Assembly (NCBI GenBank): GCA_007116205.1
Contig: SKIY01000127.1
Location: 1 to 14,884, forward strand
Source: Candidatus Izemoplasma sp.
GTDB lineage: Bacteria > Bacillota_I > Bacilli_A > Izemoplasmatales > Izemoplasmataceae
DNA length: 14,884 bases
Reading direction: 5' to 3'
Shown here: positions 1 to 6,747 of the stretch, piece after piece
Layout of the letters: each line of letters opens with the position of its first letter
Numbering within the stretch: the stretch's first letter is position 1
Notes under the pieces: model-generated
Databases searched by the model: none
What the model was told of the DNA's origin: nothing
What the model saw: only the letters and a program-made list of their open reading frames with translations
Made by a program: the position numbers and the translations under genes

Positions 1-36
1 TAAAGATATTAAACAAAAATAATTATGATTACGTAT

Positions 37-71
37 AAAAAGTTATTCAAGATTTATGAATAACTTTTTTT
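37..71 (+). terminator. Intrinsic terminator of an upstream, off-window gene
   Basis: A perfect 13-bp stem (37-49 with 57-69) around a 7-base loop is followed by a run of seven T (65-71). The left arm starts with five A, so it may also work weakly on the minus strand. It separates whatever lies left of the window from the methyltransferase promoter. Confidence 0.75.
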
Positions 72-108
72 ATAATATTTTAAAGAAAACAGAAATTCTT
101 ATTTTTTT

Positions 109-117
109 TGATATAAT
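109..117 (+). promoter_or_regulatory. Extended -10 promoter for the methyltransferase/nuclease pair
   Basis: TGATATAAT is a consensus TGn plus TATAAT extended -10 element. No convincing -35 hexamer lies 16-18 bases upstream, which is usual for extended -10 promoters. Transcription would start near 124, giving a leader of about 48 bases before the ATG at 172. The neighbouring terminator at 37-71 means the gene needs its own promoter. Confidence 0.6.
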
Positions 118-171
118 ACAGTCATTGGGCATGTGCAAAAATCACAATACACCCCTTCAAAAGGAGTCGTT

Positions 172-966
172 ATGAGCTATATTAATGAAAATAAAAAAGC
201 ATGGGAAAATGCATTTGATCAGCGTTCGGGTACATATTCTGATGATCTCGCTAAAAAATTACTTGAAAAAGAAAATCCGTTTTTTCATGAAGATTTTTTA
301 AACGTGATCAATGCGTATGATTTCACAGGTAAAACGATTGGACAATATTGTACGAACAATGGTAGAGAATTACTCCAACTTTCTAAACGCGGTGTACATC
401 AAGCTGTTGGATTTGACTTAGCAAAAAATATGGTCGATTACGCAAATACTATCGCAAAAAACCTTAAACTCCCTGCGCAATTTGTTGAGTCAGACATTTT
501 GCAAATTGATGCATCTTATAATAATTATTTTGATTTTGGGTTAATTACCGTTGGTGCGATTTGTTGGTTTGAAGACTTGAAACTGTTTTTTAAAAAAGTA
601 TCAGAAGCCCTTAAACCTGGCGCAAGTTTATTTATTCATGAAATTCACCCTTTTCAACTGATGCTAGCGACCAGTAGTGAATCGAACTACATTCCAACAC
701 ACCCTAAAACACCTGTAAATAATTACTTTGAAAATAAAGTTTGGAAAGAACATGGAATGGGATATATGACTGATAAAAAAGGGATAGAAAACACCTTCAC
801 AAGCTTTTCACATACATTATCTGACATATTTAACGCACTCATTGCAAATGGTTTCGAAATTGAACTGTTTAAGGAGTTTGATTACTGCGTTGGCAATCTC
901 TTTAACGCTTTAGATTCCAAAGGGATTCCCCTTTCAATGATCCTCGTTGCTAAGAAGCATACATAA
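172..966 (+). CDS. Class I SAM-dependent methyltransferase
   Basis: The 264-residue protein has the Rossmann methyltransferase layout. A degenerate motif I at about residues 54-66 (GQYCTNNGREL in place of the usual DLGCGTG) is followed by the acidic SAM-ribose loop VGFD (79-82), an ESDI motif (106-109) and the strand 'LKPGASLFIHEIHP' (147-160). The substrate cannot be read from sequence; small molecule or cofactor is as likely as a macromolecule. A GTG codon at 133 would add 13 residues, but the ATG at 172 sits six bases after an AAGGAG ribosome site (161-166) and is preferred. The gene is followed after 31 bases by the nuclease gene and probably shares its transcript. No N-terminal signal or membrane segment is visible, so it should be cytosolic. 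Confidence 0.8.
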   Translation: MSYINENKKAWENAFDQRSGTYSDDLAKKLLEKENPFFHEDFLNVINAYDFTGKTIGQYCTNNGRELLQLSKRGVHQAVGFDLAKNMVDYANTIAKNLKLPAQFVESDILQIDASYNNYFDFGLITVGAICWFEDLKLFFKKVSEALKPGASLFIHEIHPFQLMLATSSESNYIPTHPKTPVNNYFENKVWKEHGMGYMTDKKGIENTFTSFSHTLSDIFNALIANGFEIELFKEFDYCVGNLFNALDSKGIPLSMILVAKKHT

Positions 967-997
967 CACACCACGACAAAGCAAAGGAGTCTATTTT

Positions 998-1615
998 ATG
1001 GAACATTATCGCATCAATGATTATTCAGTAACGTTTGATCCAATAAAGCATCAGTATTGGGTGGATGAAAAACCAATTATTAGCGTGACGCAACTAATTG
1101 ATGAGTTTTATCCAAAGCCATACAAAAATGTAGACCCAGAAATATTAAAAAAAGCAGCCGAAAGAGGCAATGCGCTACATGATATGATTGAATATTTTGA
1201 ACGGTTCGGAAGAAAAACATATCATGTTGAAATGCATAGTTATTTGGCTTTGAAAACACAGCATCAGTTCGATGTGTTAGACAATGAAAAAATTGTCTTA
1301 ATACAGCATCATGGTGTTGTCATTGCTGCAGGACGCTTCGATATGGTTATTCAATCGCCATTTATGCAAGGGCTCGGCATTGCTGATGTCAAACGAATGG
1401 CACACCTTGATGAAAAGCGGCTGACACTTCAGCTAAATCTTTATAAATTAGGCTATGAACAAACCTACAAGCAACGCATTGATTACTTAAAATGTATTCA
1501 TATTCGAAACAGATATCATAATTATATTGATATTCCTGTTGATACCACTTTGGTAAAATCGATTTTAGATCGGTATGTTGAGAAACACCCGATTGATTTT
1601 ACTGCTTATTACTAA
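998..1615 (+). CDS. PD-(D/E)XK nuclease superfamily protein
   Basis: The 205-residue protein shows the ordered motifs of the RecB/Cas4-like PD-(D/E)XK nucleases: RGNALH with His61, GRFD with Asp115, the catalytic D-V-K (Asp130 and Lys132), and the Q-x3-Y motif QLNLY (Gln145 and Tyr149). These residues coordinate metal and cut DNA in the family. There is no attached helicase and no obvious Fe-S cysteine set, so it is a stand-alone domain. A TTG at 947, overlapping the preceding gene, would extend it by 17 residues, but the ATG at 998 follows an AAAGGAGT ribosome site (983-990) with good spacing. It lies 31 bases after the methyltransferase gene on the same strand, ahead of a shared terminator. 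Such solo nucleases are common in phages and defence loci, but nothing else phage-like is visible here. Confidence 0.72.
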   Translation: MEHYRINDYSVTFDPIKHQYWVDEKPIISVTQLIDEFYPKPYKNVDPEILKKAAERGNALHDMIEYFERFGRKTYHVEMHSYLALKTQHQFDVLDNEKIVLIQHHGVVIAAGRFDMVIQSPFMQGLGIADVKRMAHLDEKRLTLQLNLYKLGYEQTYKQRIDYLKCIHIRNRYHNYIDIPVDTTLVKSILDRYVEKHPIDFTAYY

Positions 1616-1620
1616 CATAA

Positions 1621-1680
1621 AAAAAAGTGATTATTAGCGCTGCATCTAAACGGTAGATGCAAAATAATAGTCACTTTTTT
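1621..1680. terminator. Large bidirectional terminator between convergent genes
   Basis: A 16-bp outer stem with one G-U pair (1621-1636 with 1665-1680) encloses an 8-bp perfect inner stem, TGCATCTA/TAGATGCA (1641-1648 with 1654-1661). A-rich and T-rich arms at the two ends supply a T-tract in each direction. It sits between the nuclease (+) and the metalloprotease (-), so it probably ends both transcripts. Confidence 0.8.
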
Positions 1681-1713
1681 AATACTTGTTTTTGAAAACA
1701 TACTTATATCTAG

Positions 1714-2190
1714 CTATTCTTCATGATCATAGCCGTATGATTTTAACCCATCATATAATTCATTAAAACTTTTCATGGTTTTCACGCGTCCATAAGCTAT
1801 TGTTTTGTTTTTTCCAAATGCTTGTAAATAACACTTTGTAAGTTCTGCAACCGTTTGTTCAAGTGTTGTCATAAACTGCGAGTATACAAAATCATAAGGC
1901 GCTGTATCTTTCGTATAGTGTGCATCAATTAACCCTTCTGTCACTTGATCTAAAGGATATAATTTTAAATGTAACAACTCATGAACAATGACCGCTTCTA
2001 AATTTAAATGATTGGGATTGTTTTCGTTTAATAATAAGACGGCTTTTTTATCATCGGTGTCTACTTTGAAATCCCCCGTCTTTTTAAAACGCTTATCTGT
2101 AACAAACTCGAGTTTAACATCCCAGTTATTTTTTAGCCTTAGTATGTTAATCCAATATGTAAATTGTTTTTTTATTGCTTTTTTATCCAT
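1714..2190 (-). CDS. Small HExxH zinc metalloprotease-like protein
   Basis: The 158-residue protein has an HELLH zinc-binding and catalytic motif at residues 70-74, on a helix 'LEAVIVHELLHL'. A Glu-rich helix near 111-117 (EQTVAEL) could give the third zinc ligand. No signal peptide or membrane helix is seen, so it is probably cytosolic. It does not show the H-x-H/G pattern of SprT and I cannot assign it to a named peptidase family. The ribosome site is AGAGGAG ahead of the ATG at 2190. It starts only 12 bases after the radical SAM gene stops, so the two are almost certainly co-transcribed. The pairing of an SPL-like radical SAM protein and a protease might suggest a repair or maturation role, but that is inference only. 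Confidence 0.65.
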   Translation of the reverse strand: MDKKAIKKQFTYWINILRLKNNWDVKLEFVTDKRFKKTGDFKVDTDDKKAVLLLNENNPNHLNLEAVIVHELLHLKLYPLDQVTEGLIDAHYTKDTAPYDFVYSQFMTTLEQTVAELTKCYLQAFGKNKTIAYGRVKTMKSFNELYDGLKSYGYDHEE

Positions 2191-2202
2191 ATCGATCTCC
2201 TC

Positions 2203-3057
2203 TTAAAACAGTGTTTGTTGCTGAATGGTTTTTTGCTGTATTAAAGCGTTGATATCTTTTTGCTTATACAAGATACCAAAATGTTCACACAGTGATTCAA
2301 AAACTTTTGTTAATGTTTTTGCGTTTGGACTATCACATATATATTTGTCTTTAAATGTATGTATATATTTATTTTTAAGCGTTGGGAATGATTTATCAAG
2401 TTGTTCATAAAAATATTCTCTACTCCCTGCGCGTATCGTAGTACCCATACCAAACGAAACAATGAAGGAAACGCCAGATGCTGAGGCGTTTTCCACAATA
2501 CGCTTGATGTTATCGATGGTATCATTAATAAAGGGCAAAATCGGTGTCATCCAAATACCTGTGGTAATTTTAGCATCTGAAAATTGTTTTAACGCATCAA
2601 ACCGTTCAGAAGGTAATGCCACGTGTGGTTCTATAATTTTCGCAAGCGCGTCATCGGCTGTGGTAATGGTGAGTTGTACGATGGCTTTATGTGCTTCGTT
2701 AATCTTTTTATACATTTCTAAATCTCTCAATATCAAGGTGCTTTTCGTTAAAACTGAAATACCAAACCCATATTTATACACCAAGTTTAATGTTTCTTTC
2801 ATTAACAATAACTGCTTTTCAATATGTACATAAGGATCACTCATTGCACCTGTTGTTAAGATACTTTTTTTGCGTTTTTTACTTAGTTCTGATGCAAGTA
2901 TTGACAAAGCATCTTTTTTTACCGCAACATTTTCAAAATCACCGACTTGATAACAGTCACTACGCGCATCACAATAAATGCACCCGTGCGTGCAGCCTCT
3001 GTACAAGTTGAAGTTATGATTACTTTGGATAATGGTCTTCGCTTCGATATATCGCAT
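2203..3057 (-). CDS. SPL-family (spore photoproduct lyase-like) radical SAM protein
   Basis: The radical SAM cluster motif C-x3-C-x2-C is at residues 22-29 (CTHGCIYC), placed very near the N-terminus inside the phrase 'NLYRGCTHGCIYCDAR' that typifies the SplB-related/Rv2578c-like family. Further family features are TGAMSDPY (69-76), a 'TKSTLILRD' strand and 'TPILPFINDT' (about 166-175). The enzyme would bind a [4Fe-4S] cluster and cleave SAM to a 5'-deoxyadenosyl radical; its substrate is unknown. At 284 residues it is shorter than true spore photoproduct lyase (about 340), so DNA repair should not be assumed. The ATG at 3057 follows an AAGGTGAT ribosome site. It is the first gene of a two-gene unit with the metalloprotease and has a strong promoter at 3090-3118. 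Confidence 0.78.
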   Translation of the reverse strand: MRYIEAKTIIQSNHNFNLYRGCTHGCIYCDARSDCYQVGDFENVAVKKDALSILASELSKKRKKSILTTGAMSDPYVHIEKQLLLMKETLNLVYKYGFGISVLTKSTLILRDLEMYKKINEAHKAIVQLTITTADDALAKIIEPHVALPSERFDALKQFSDAKITTGIWMTPILPFINDTIDNIKRIVENASASGVSFIVSFGMGTTIRAGSREYFYEQLDKSFPTLKNKYIHTFKDKYICDSPNAKTLTKVFESLCEHFGILYKQKDINALIQQKTIQQQTLF

Positions 3058-3089
3058 TTTATCACCTTACACAATAGCTTATACATACC

Positions 3090-3118
3090 ATTATAGGGTG
3101 AATAGACTAAACTGTCTA
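3090..3118 (-). promoter_or_regulatory. Near-consensus promoter of the radical SAM/metalloprotease unit
   Basis: Read on the minus strand, TAGACA (3113-3118, five of six matches to TTGACA) is followed by a 17-base spacer and a perfect TATAAT (3090-3095). Transcription should start near 3083, giving a leader of about 26 bases before the ATG at 3057. Confidence 0.7.
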
Positions 3119-3120
3119 TT
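3101..3120. promoter_or_regulatory. Inverted repeat overlapping the -35 region (candidate operator)
   Basis: AATAGAC (3101-3107) and GTCTATT (3114-3120) form a perfect 7-base inverted repeat with a 6-base gap. It covers the -35 hexamer and part of the spacer of the radical SAM promoter, where a bound repressor would block polymerase. No regulator can be named. Confidence 0.4.
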
Positions 3121-3166
3121 AATAATATGCTATTAAGTAAATTATACATAACACCATGACTATATC

Positions 3167-3196
3167 AAAAAAATAGACCAATTTCGGTCTATTTTT
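3167..3196 (-). terminator. Intrinsic terminator of the sigma/anti-sigma cassette
   Basis: An 11-bp perfect stem (3169-3179 with 3186-3196) with a 6-base loop lies just after the stop codon at 3201 in the minus direction and is followed by a T-tract on that strand. It ends the cassette transcript before the radical SAM promoter. Confidence 0.8.
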
Positions 3197-3200
3197 GTGG

Positions 3201-4949
3201 TTAATTTGGTTCAAAAGTAAAGTCTCTATTGTTAACTCTAACATTATATTGATAATAATACTGTTCATTCGGCTCATCATAAACAACTTCTATATCTAAG
3301 GTACCTTCTTCACTAACGTACGCTCCCTCAATTTCATAGGTCCCACTAAACAACCTTGAGCCAGTTTGGTTATACGTTAAATCAATCGAGATAGCGTCTT
3401 CAGTATATAACTCAATAAAAATCTGATGATGATCAATTTGAATGTCTAAAGAGAATACTAATGCATCGTCAATATAGTAGGTATAAAAGAGTTCATACTC
3501 ATCATCATGTAACTCATAAAACTCAAAATAATGTGTTTCATCTTGGTCATCGTAAAATGTAACTTCAAGTTCATAATTATCTTCATCGATTTCTAAGCTA
3601 CCTTCACCGGTAAAGCTATAATCATTGATATGTAAAACACCTTCGAATATATATTCATCTTCATCACTGATAATATTATATTGAATGACACCGTGAACAC
3701 GTTCACCATCAATCATGATGGGTAACACTCTTTCATAGCTATAAGTCCCATTAGAAAGTGTTTCTTGTTTAAATAAACGGTCTGTATTTGCTTTTAAAAG
3801 GTCGTTAATTTCCAAAATATAAAGATGAGAAAACGTATAGTAATTTTCAAAAAATATTTTAGCTTCTACCATCGTAGTACGATTTTTATCATACGTATAT
3901 GTGTCATCATCTATGGTTATCGTATATCGATAATCATAAGCGTTTGTAGCTGCATTAAAGACCAATTCAACAACAATAAAGCCTTCTTCATCTTCATCAT
4001 CACGTTCAATCTCATAGTTGATATATAATATATCCCCATGATCTCTTTGGATACGTTCAATCTCAAACTCCACTGCTTCTGTTTCTGATTCATACTCAAT
4101 CTCAATAATAATATATCCTTCTTTTTGAATCATTTCTAAAGCACTTTCAAAAATGGTCTCCCCTGAACGCACCAGCTCGTATTCAAAGATTTGTTTATCC
4201 GACCTGATTTCTTGATAAACATGTACAGAAGACTCTGGATTTCCTAACTGATAAGCGTTTAATTCAAGTTCTATGTCATCACCATCGATTTCGATTAAAG
4301 CTTCCATAACATACGTTTTATCCGCAACAATCATAATACCATCTAAGACAATGTCATCACCTGCTAGTGTTTCATTAAAATGTATGACTTGTTCAACACG
4401 GATATTTCTTAAATCAAAGCTACTAAAGGTTAGTTTCTTTTCATAGCCTACCAGTTCAGAAGCCTCGACATGAAATTCAAGTTGCTCTTTATTATTGAGC
4501 AGCGGTTCTGTAGCATTTAAAAAATTATTCAATGTTGAAATATGGTTATCAATTAAGCGATTGTTTTCTGCATTTACAGCTGTAAAGCTTAAGAAAACAG
4601 GTTCATATTCTTGAAATAACTGGTTATTGTTTTCTAGTGTTTGTTGTAGTAAAGATACAGCAGACACTGCAGATACGGCATATATTTCTTCCCGTTGATT
4701 AAAAGCTATTGCAGTACGATCCGATGGAATATTTGGTCCTTCTCCAACACCTGTGAACAACATTATAAGTACTAATATAGCACTTAAAGCCCCAGCTAGT
4801 ACAAACTTATTTTGTAAGTATCGTTCTTTAAATGAACGTCTAGTTGGTTTTTTAATCTCAATGCTATCGAGATCAATTTTCGATAATACATCAGGCATGT
4901 TTGAAGAAAAATCGTGTTTAATGATTTTTTTAATATCTTTATCGTTCAT
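3201..4949 (-). CDS. Membrane anti-sigma-like protein with a duplicated acidic ectodomain
   Basis: The 582-residue protein has a short basic cytosolic N-terminus (about 1-48), one transmembrane helix (about 48-68) and a long, acidic, beta-rich ectodomain, the topology of a membrane anti-sigma factor. No zinc-type H-x3-C-x2-C motif and no cysteine at all are visible. The ectodomain holds two copies of a module also found once in the lipoprotein at 5553-6608: cores at about 160-231 and 402-465 (e.g. VLDGIMIVADKTY and FEGVLHINDYSFTG) and matching terminal strands near 327-356 and 551-579. The start overlaps the sigma gene by 11 bases. The ATG at 4949 and a GTG at 4952 both follow an AAGGAGG site, and I prefer the ATG. 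The overlap implies translational coupling, as usual for sigma/anti-sigma pairs. Anti-sigma function is inferred from context and topology. Confidence 0.7.
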   Translation of the reverse strand: MNDKDIKKIIKHDFSSNMPDVLSKIDLDSIEIKKPTRRSFKERYLQNKFVLAGALSAILVLIMLFTGVGEGPNIPSDRTAIAFNQREEIYAVSAVSAVSLLQQTLENNNQLFQEYEPVFLSFTAVNAENNRLIDNHISTLNNFLNATEPLLNNKEQLEFHVEASELVGYEKKLTFSSFDLRNIRVEQVIHFNETLAGDDIVLDGIMIVADKTYVMEALIEIDGDDIELELNAYQLGNPESSVHVYQEIRSDKQIFEYELVRSGETIFESALEMIQKEGYIIIEIEYESETEAVEFEIERIQRDHGDILYINYEIERDDEDEEGFIVVELVFNAATNAYDYRYTITIDDDTYTYDKNRTTMVEAKIFFENYYTFSHLYILEINDLLKANTDRLFKQETLSNGTYSYERVLPIMIDGERVHGVIQYNIISDEDEYIFEGVLHINDYSFTGEGSLEIDEDNYELEVTFYDDQDETHYFEFYELHDDEYELFYTYYIDDALVFSLDIQIDHHQIFIELYTEDAISIDLTYNQTGSRLFSGTYEIEGAYVSEEGTLDIEVVYDEPNEQYYYQYNVRVNNRDFTFEPN

Positions 4950-5466
4950 CACGGTCTTCCTCCTTCAAACTACGCATTTTTTTAATAGCCTCACTATATG
5001 TCCATGTGACTGTTCCAATTGGTTTATTTAATAATTTAGCGATATCTTTATGTTTCATATCTCCAAACACTTTCAATAAAACAATCTGTTGTTCTTCTTT
5101 ATTTAGTACCGACAAATAGTATTCAGCTTCTAGTTGACTCTCAACGCCGGATTCTTTAGATATGAATAAATCATCTGCTTCTTGGATATCGATTGAGAAT
5201 GATTTCTCGTTTTTACGATACATGTCGAGCGCAGTATTTTTAGCGATCGTTAATAACCAATTAATAAACTTATACTTCTTGTTGTAACTATAAATATTTT
5301 CAATCATTTTAATATATGTGTCTTGCATCACGTCTTCAGCTAAAGAGCGGTCTCGCACGATTGGTAAAACCATCGCAAATACTGCGTGTTTTGTCTCGTG
5401 ATAGACCGCTTCAAAAGCCTGGTTATCTTTTTGTTTTAGCCCTTTGACGTAATTTTCTAATTTCAT
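4939..5466 (-). CDS. ECF-type RNA polymerase sigma factor
   Basis: The 175-residue protein has only sigma regions 2 and 4. Region 2 (about 15-88) includes 'AEDVMQDTYIKM' and the -10-binding helix 'FINWLLTIAKNTALDMYRK'. Region 4 (about 119-167) has the helix-turn-helix 'HKDIAKLLNKPIGTVTW'. This is the ECF (group 4) layout. An ATG at 5490 would add eight residues, but it lies inside a TATAAT-like element, whereas the ATG at 5466 follows AGAGGTG with good spacing, so I start there. The gene is 86 bases downstream of the lipoprotein stop and overlaps the anti-sigma-like gene by 11 bases. It is probably held at the membrane by that protein and released by an envelope signal. Its target promoters may include the two sites sharing AACACCAATT. 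Confidence 0.9.
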   Translation of the reverse strand: MKLENYVKGLKQKDNQAFEAVYHETKHAVFAMVLPIVRDRSLAEDVMQDTYIKMIENIYSYNKKYKFINWLLTIAKNTALDMYRKNEKSFSIDIQEADDLFISKESGVESQLEAEYYLSVLNKEEQQIVLLKVFGDMKHKDIAKLLNKPIGTVTWTYSEAIKKMRSLKEEDRDER

Positions 5467-5488
5467 TTCAACACCTCTAGTTAGGTAC

Positions 5489-5510
5489 ATTATATCATTT
5501 AATTGGTGTT
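5489..5510 (-). promoter_or_regulatory. Internal promoter-like element ahead of the sigma gene, with the shared AACACCAATT motif
   Basis: On the minus strand AACACCAATT (5501-5510) is followed by six bases and an extended -10-like TATAAT (5489-5494, preceded by TGA). No housekeeping -35 is evident. Transcription would start near 5482, just before the AGAGGTG ribosome site. The same 10-mer at the same spacing lies upstream of the lipoprotein gene. Confidence 0.5.
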
Positions 5511-5552
5511 GTTGATACTTTGAATTAGTTATCTTTAAAGATGCGTTTAAGG

Positions 5553-6608
5553 TTATACTGTGTCGTTATTTTCTTCTTCGTCTTCTTCATCGTCATTGTC
5601 TAGATCTTCTTCGTCTTCTTCTTCGTCTTCTTCTTCGTCATCTTCATTGGTATCATAATCATCGTCTATAATAACTGTTTCACCATTGGTTTTAACTTCG
5701 TAACGAACAACTGTTTCTCCAGTTTCTGGATTATGGAAGATACTTACTTCTGCTTCGCCCTCTTCAATGGTATTTCCGTCTTCTACGATTTTGTATTCGA
5801 TCTCGATATAACGTTTGTTGCCATCGATTTCTACTTCAAACTCATATTCGCTTTCACGTGTTCCTCTAATAAATTTAATGCTTAGTTCTGTTTCTTCAGC
5901 ATCTTGTTCGAACTCGATTTCGATACGTTTTACAAGTTGATTATTAACAAACATCTCGTAAACGAACTCAGTTTCGTGTTCTCCCTCATCATTTTCGATT
6001 TCATAGTTAAGCGTTACATAGTTTTCGTCGTCAAGTTTTGCTACTAGTTCAAGCGATTCTTCGCCTTCGTCTACTTCGCGTTCACCGGTTAATGTATACG
6101 TAACGTCTTCAATAATCATGATTCCTTCTAATACGCTGTCATACGCTTCAGGATCGAAATCTTCATCATCAAAATCTTCAAAGGTTTCATTATAGTACAT
6201 GGTATAACTAATAACTTCACCTTCCATATTGATTGTGCTCATAACCATTTGATGTTCGTAGCCTTCCATTTCTGATGCTTGAACTTCAACATCAAAGCCA
6301 CTACCATTACTCATAAATGTAGATACAAGATCTAAGTATGGTGTTAACTCATCAATTTCTGATAAGATTGAAAATGTATCATCTTGTGTGGTTGCTGAAA
6401 GATTAATAGGTCGCGATTGTTGATACATCGTAACATCATCAACGTTATTATGTAATGTCATAACGGTTGATAGTGCTGAAAACCCAATAACGCTTTCTTT
6501 ATCGTCAAAAATGTTTCCTTGTTGTGACAATGCATCCTCTATGGTGCTACATCCAATTAGTGTTATAGCTACTGCAATTAGTGCAAAAACTGATAATATT
6601 TTTTTCAT
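5553..6608 (-). CDS. Acidic lipoprotein homologous to the anti-sigma ectodomain
   Basis: A 19-residue signal peptide ends in the lipobox LIGC with lipidated Cys20, so the mature protein is anchored outside the membrane. The body is acidic and beta-rich. Several stretches match the anti-sigma-like protein: VQASEMEGYE (109-118) against VEASELVGYE, YNET (139-142) against FNET, and VLEGIMIIEDVTY (159-171) against VLDGIMIVADKTY. It thus represents one copy of the module found twice in that protein. The C-terminus (about 315-349) is an almost pure Asp/Glu tail, which could bind cations or cationic peptides. The ATG at 6608 follows a strong AAAGGAGG site. It is the first gene of the lipoprotein/sigma/anti-sigma cassette. 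I recognise no named family; a ligand-binding, decoy or co-sensor role is inferred. Confidence 0.75.
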   Translation of the reverse strand: MKKILSVFALIAVAITLIGCSTIEDALSQQGNIFDDKESVIGFSALSTVMTLHNNVDDVTMYQQSRPINLSATTQDDTFSILSEIDELTPYLDLVSTFMSNGSGFDVEVQASEMEGYEHQMVMSTINMEGEVISYTMYYNETFEDFDDEDFDPEAYDSVLEGIMIIEDVTYTLTGEREVDEGEESLELVAKLDDENYVTLNYEIENDEGEHETEFVYEMFVNNQLVKRIEIEFEQDAEETELSIKFIRGTRESEYEFEVEIDGNKRYIEIEYKIVEDGNTIEEGEAEVSIFHNPETGETVVRYEVKTNGETVIIDDDYDTNEDDEEEDEEEDEEDLDNDDEEDEEENNDTV

Positions 6609-6639
6609 TTTTGTTTCCTCCTTTTATTTTTTTTCATAG

Positions 6640-6661
6640 TGTATACGACTCAATTGGTGTT
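6640..6661 (-). promoter_or_regulatory. Candidate ECF-controlled promoter of the lipoprotein gene
   Basis: On the minus strand AACACCAATT (6652-6661) is followed by six bases and TATACA (6640-6645), the same arrangement as at 5489-5510. There is no recognisable housekeeping -35 at the proper distance. The motif may be recognised by the cassette's sigma factor or be an operator; the spacing to the TATA element (10 bases after AACACC) is short for a standard ECF -35/-10 pair. Confidence 0.45.
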
Positions 6662-6718
6662 CTTATTGGAAATATTTTTATTTTTTTATTTTACTTACTG
6701 AGTTTATGAATTTTTCAT

Positions 6719-6741
6719 AAAAAAAAGCGTATATACGCTTT
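6719..6741 (-). terminator. Intrinsic terminator of the MFS transporter gene
   Basis: AAAGCG (6724-6729) and CGCTTT (6736-6741) form a stem with a TATATA loop. Read on the minus strand it is followed by eight T (6726-6719). It lies six bases after the transporter stop codon and upstream of the lipoprotein promoter. Confidence 0.75.
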
Positions 6742-6747
6742 AGTTTT

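Noticed and set aside
172..1615. Restriction-modification system
   Set aside because: The methyltransferase lacks DNA-methyltransferase catalytic motifs and the nuclease resembles RecB/Cas4-type domains rather than a typical restriction enzyme.
2203..3057. Calling the radical SAM gene splB (spore photoproduct lyase)
   Set aside because: The protein is shorter than SplB, its Cys cluster is very close to the N-terminus, and I could not place the catalytic Cys of true SplB, so only family-level assignment is justified.
2012..3149. Frames of 60-123 codons opposite or overlapping the radical SAM and metalloprotease genes
   Set aside because: They are antisense or out-of-frame shadows of well-supported genes, lack ribosome sites and show no recognisable domains.
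3825..5031. Antisense frames within the anti-sigma and sigma genes (about 60-92 codons)
   Set aside because: They arise from the reverse of acidic codon runs (GAT/GAA read as ATC/TTC) and have no ribosome site or family features.
5511..5552. Possible terminator between the lipoprotein and sigma genes
   Set aside because: ATCTTTAAAGAT is a short palindrome without a loop or T-tract, so it should not stop transcription. The three genes can share a transcript.
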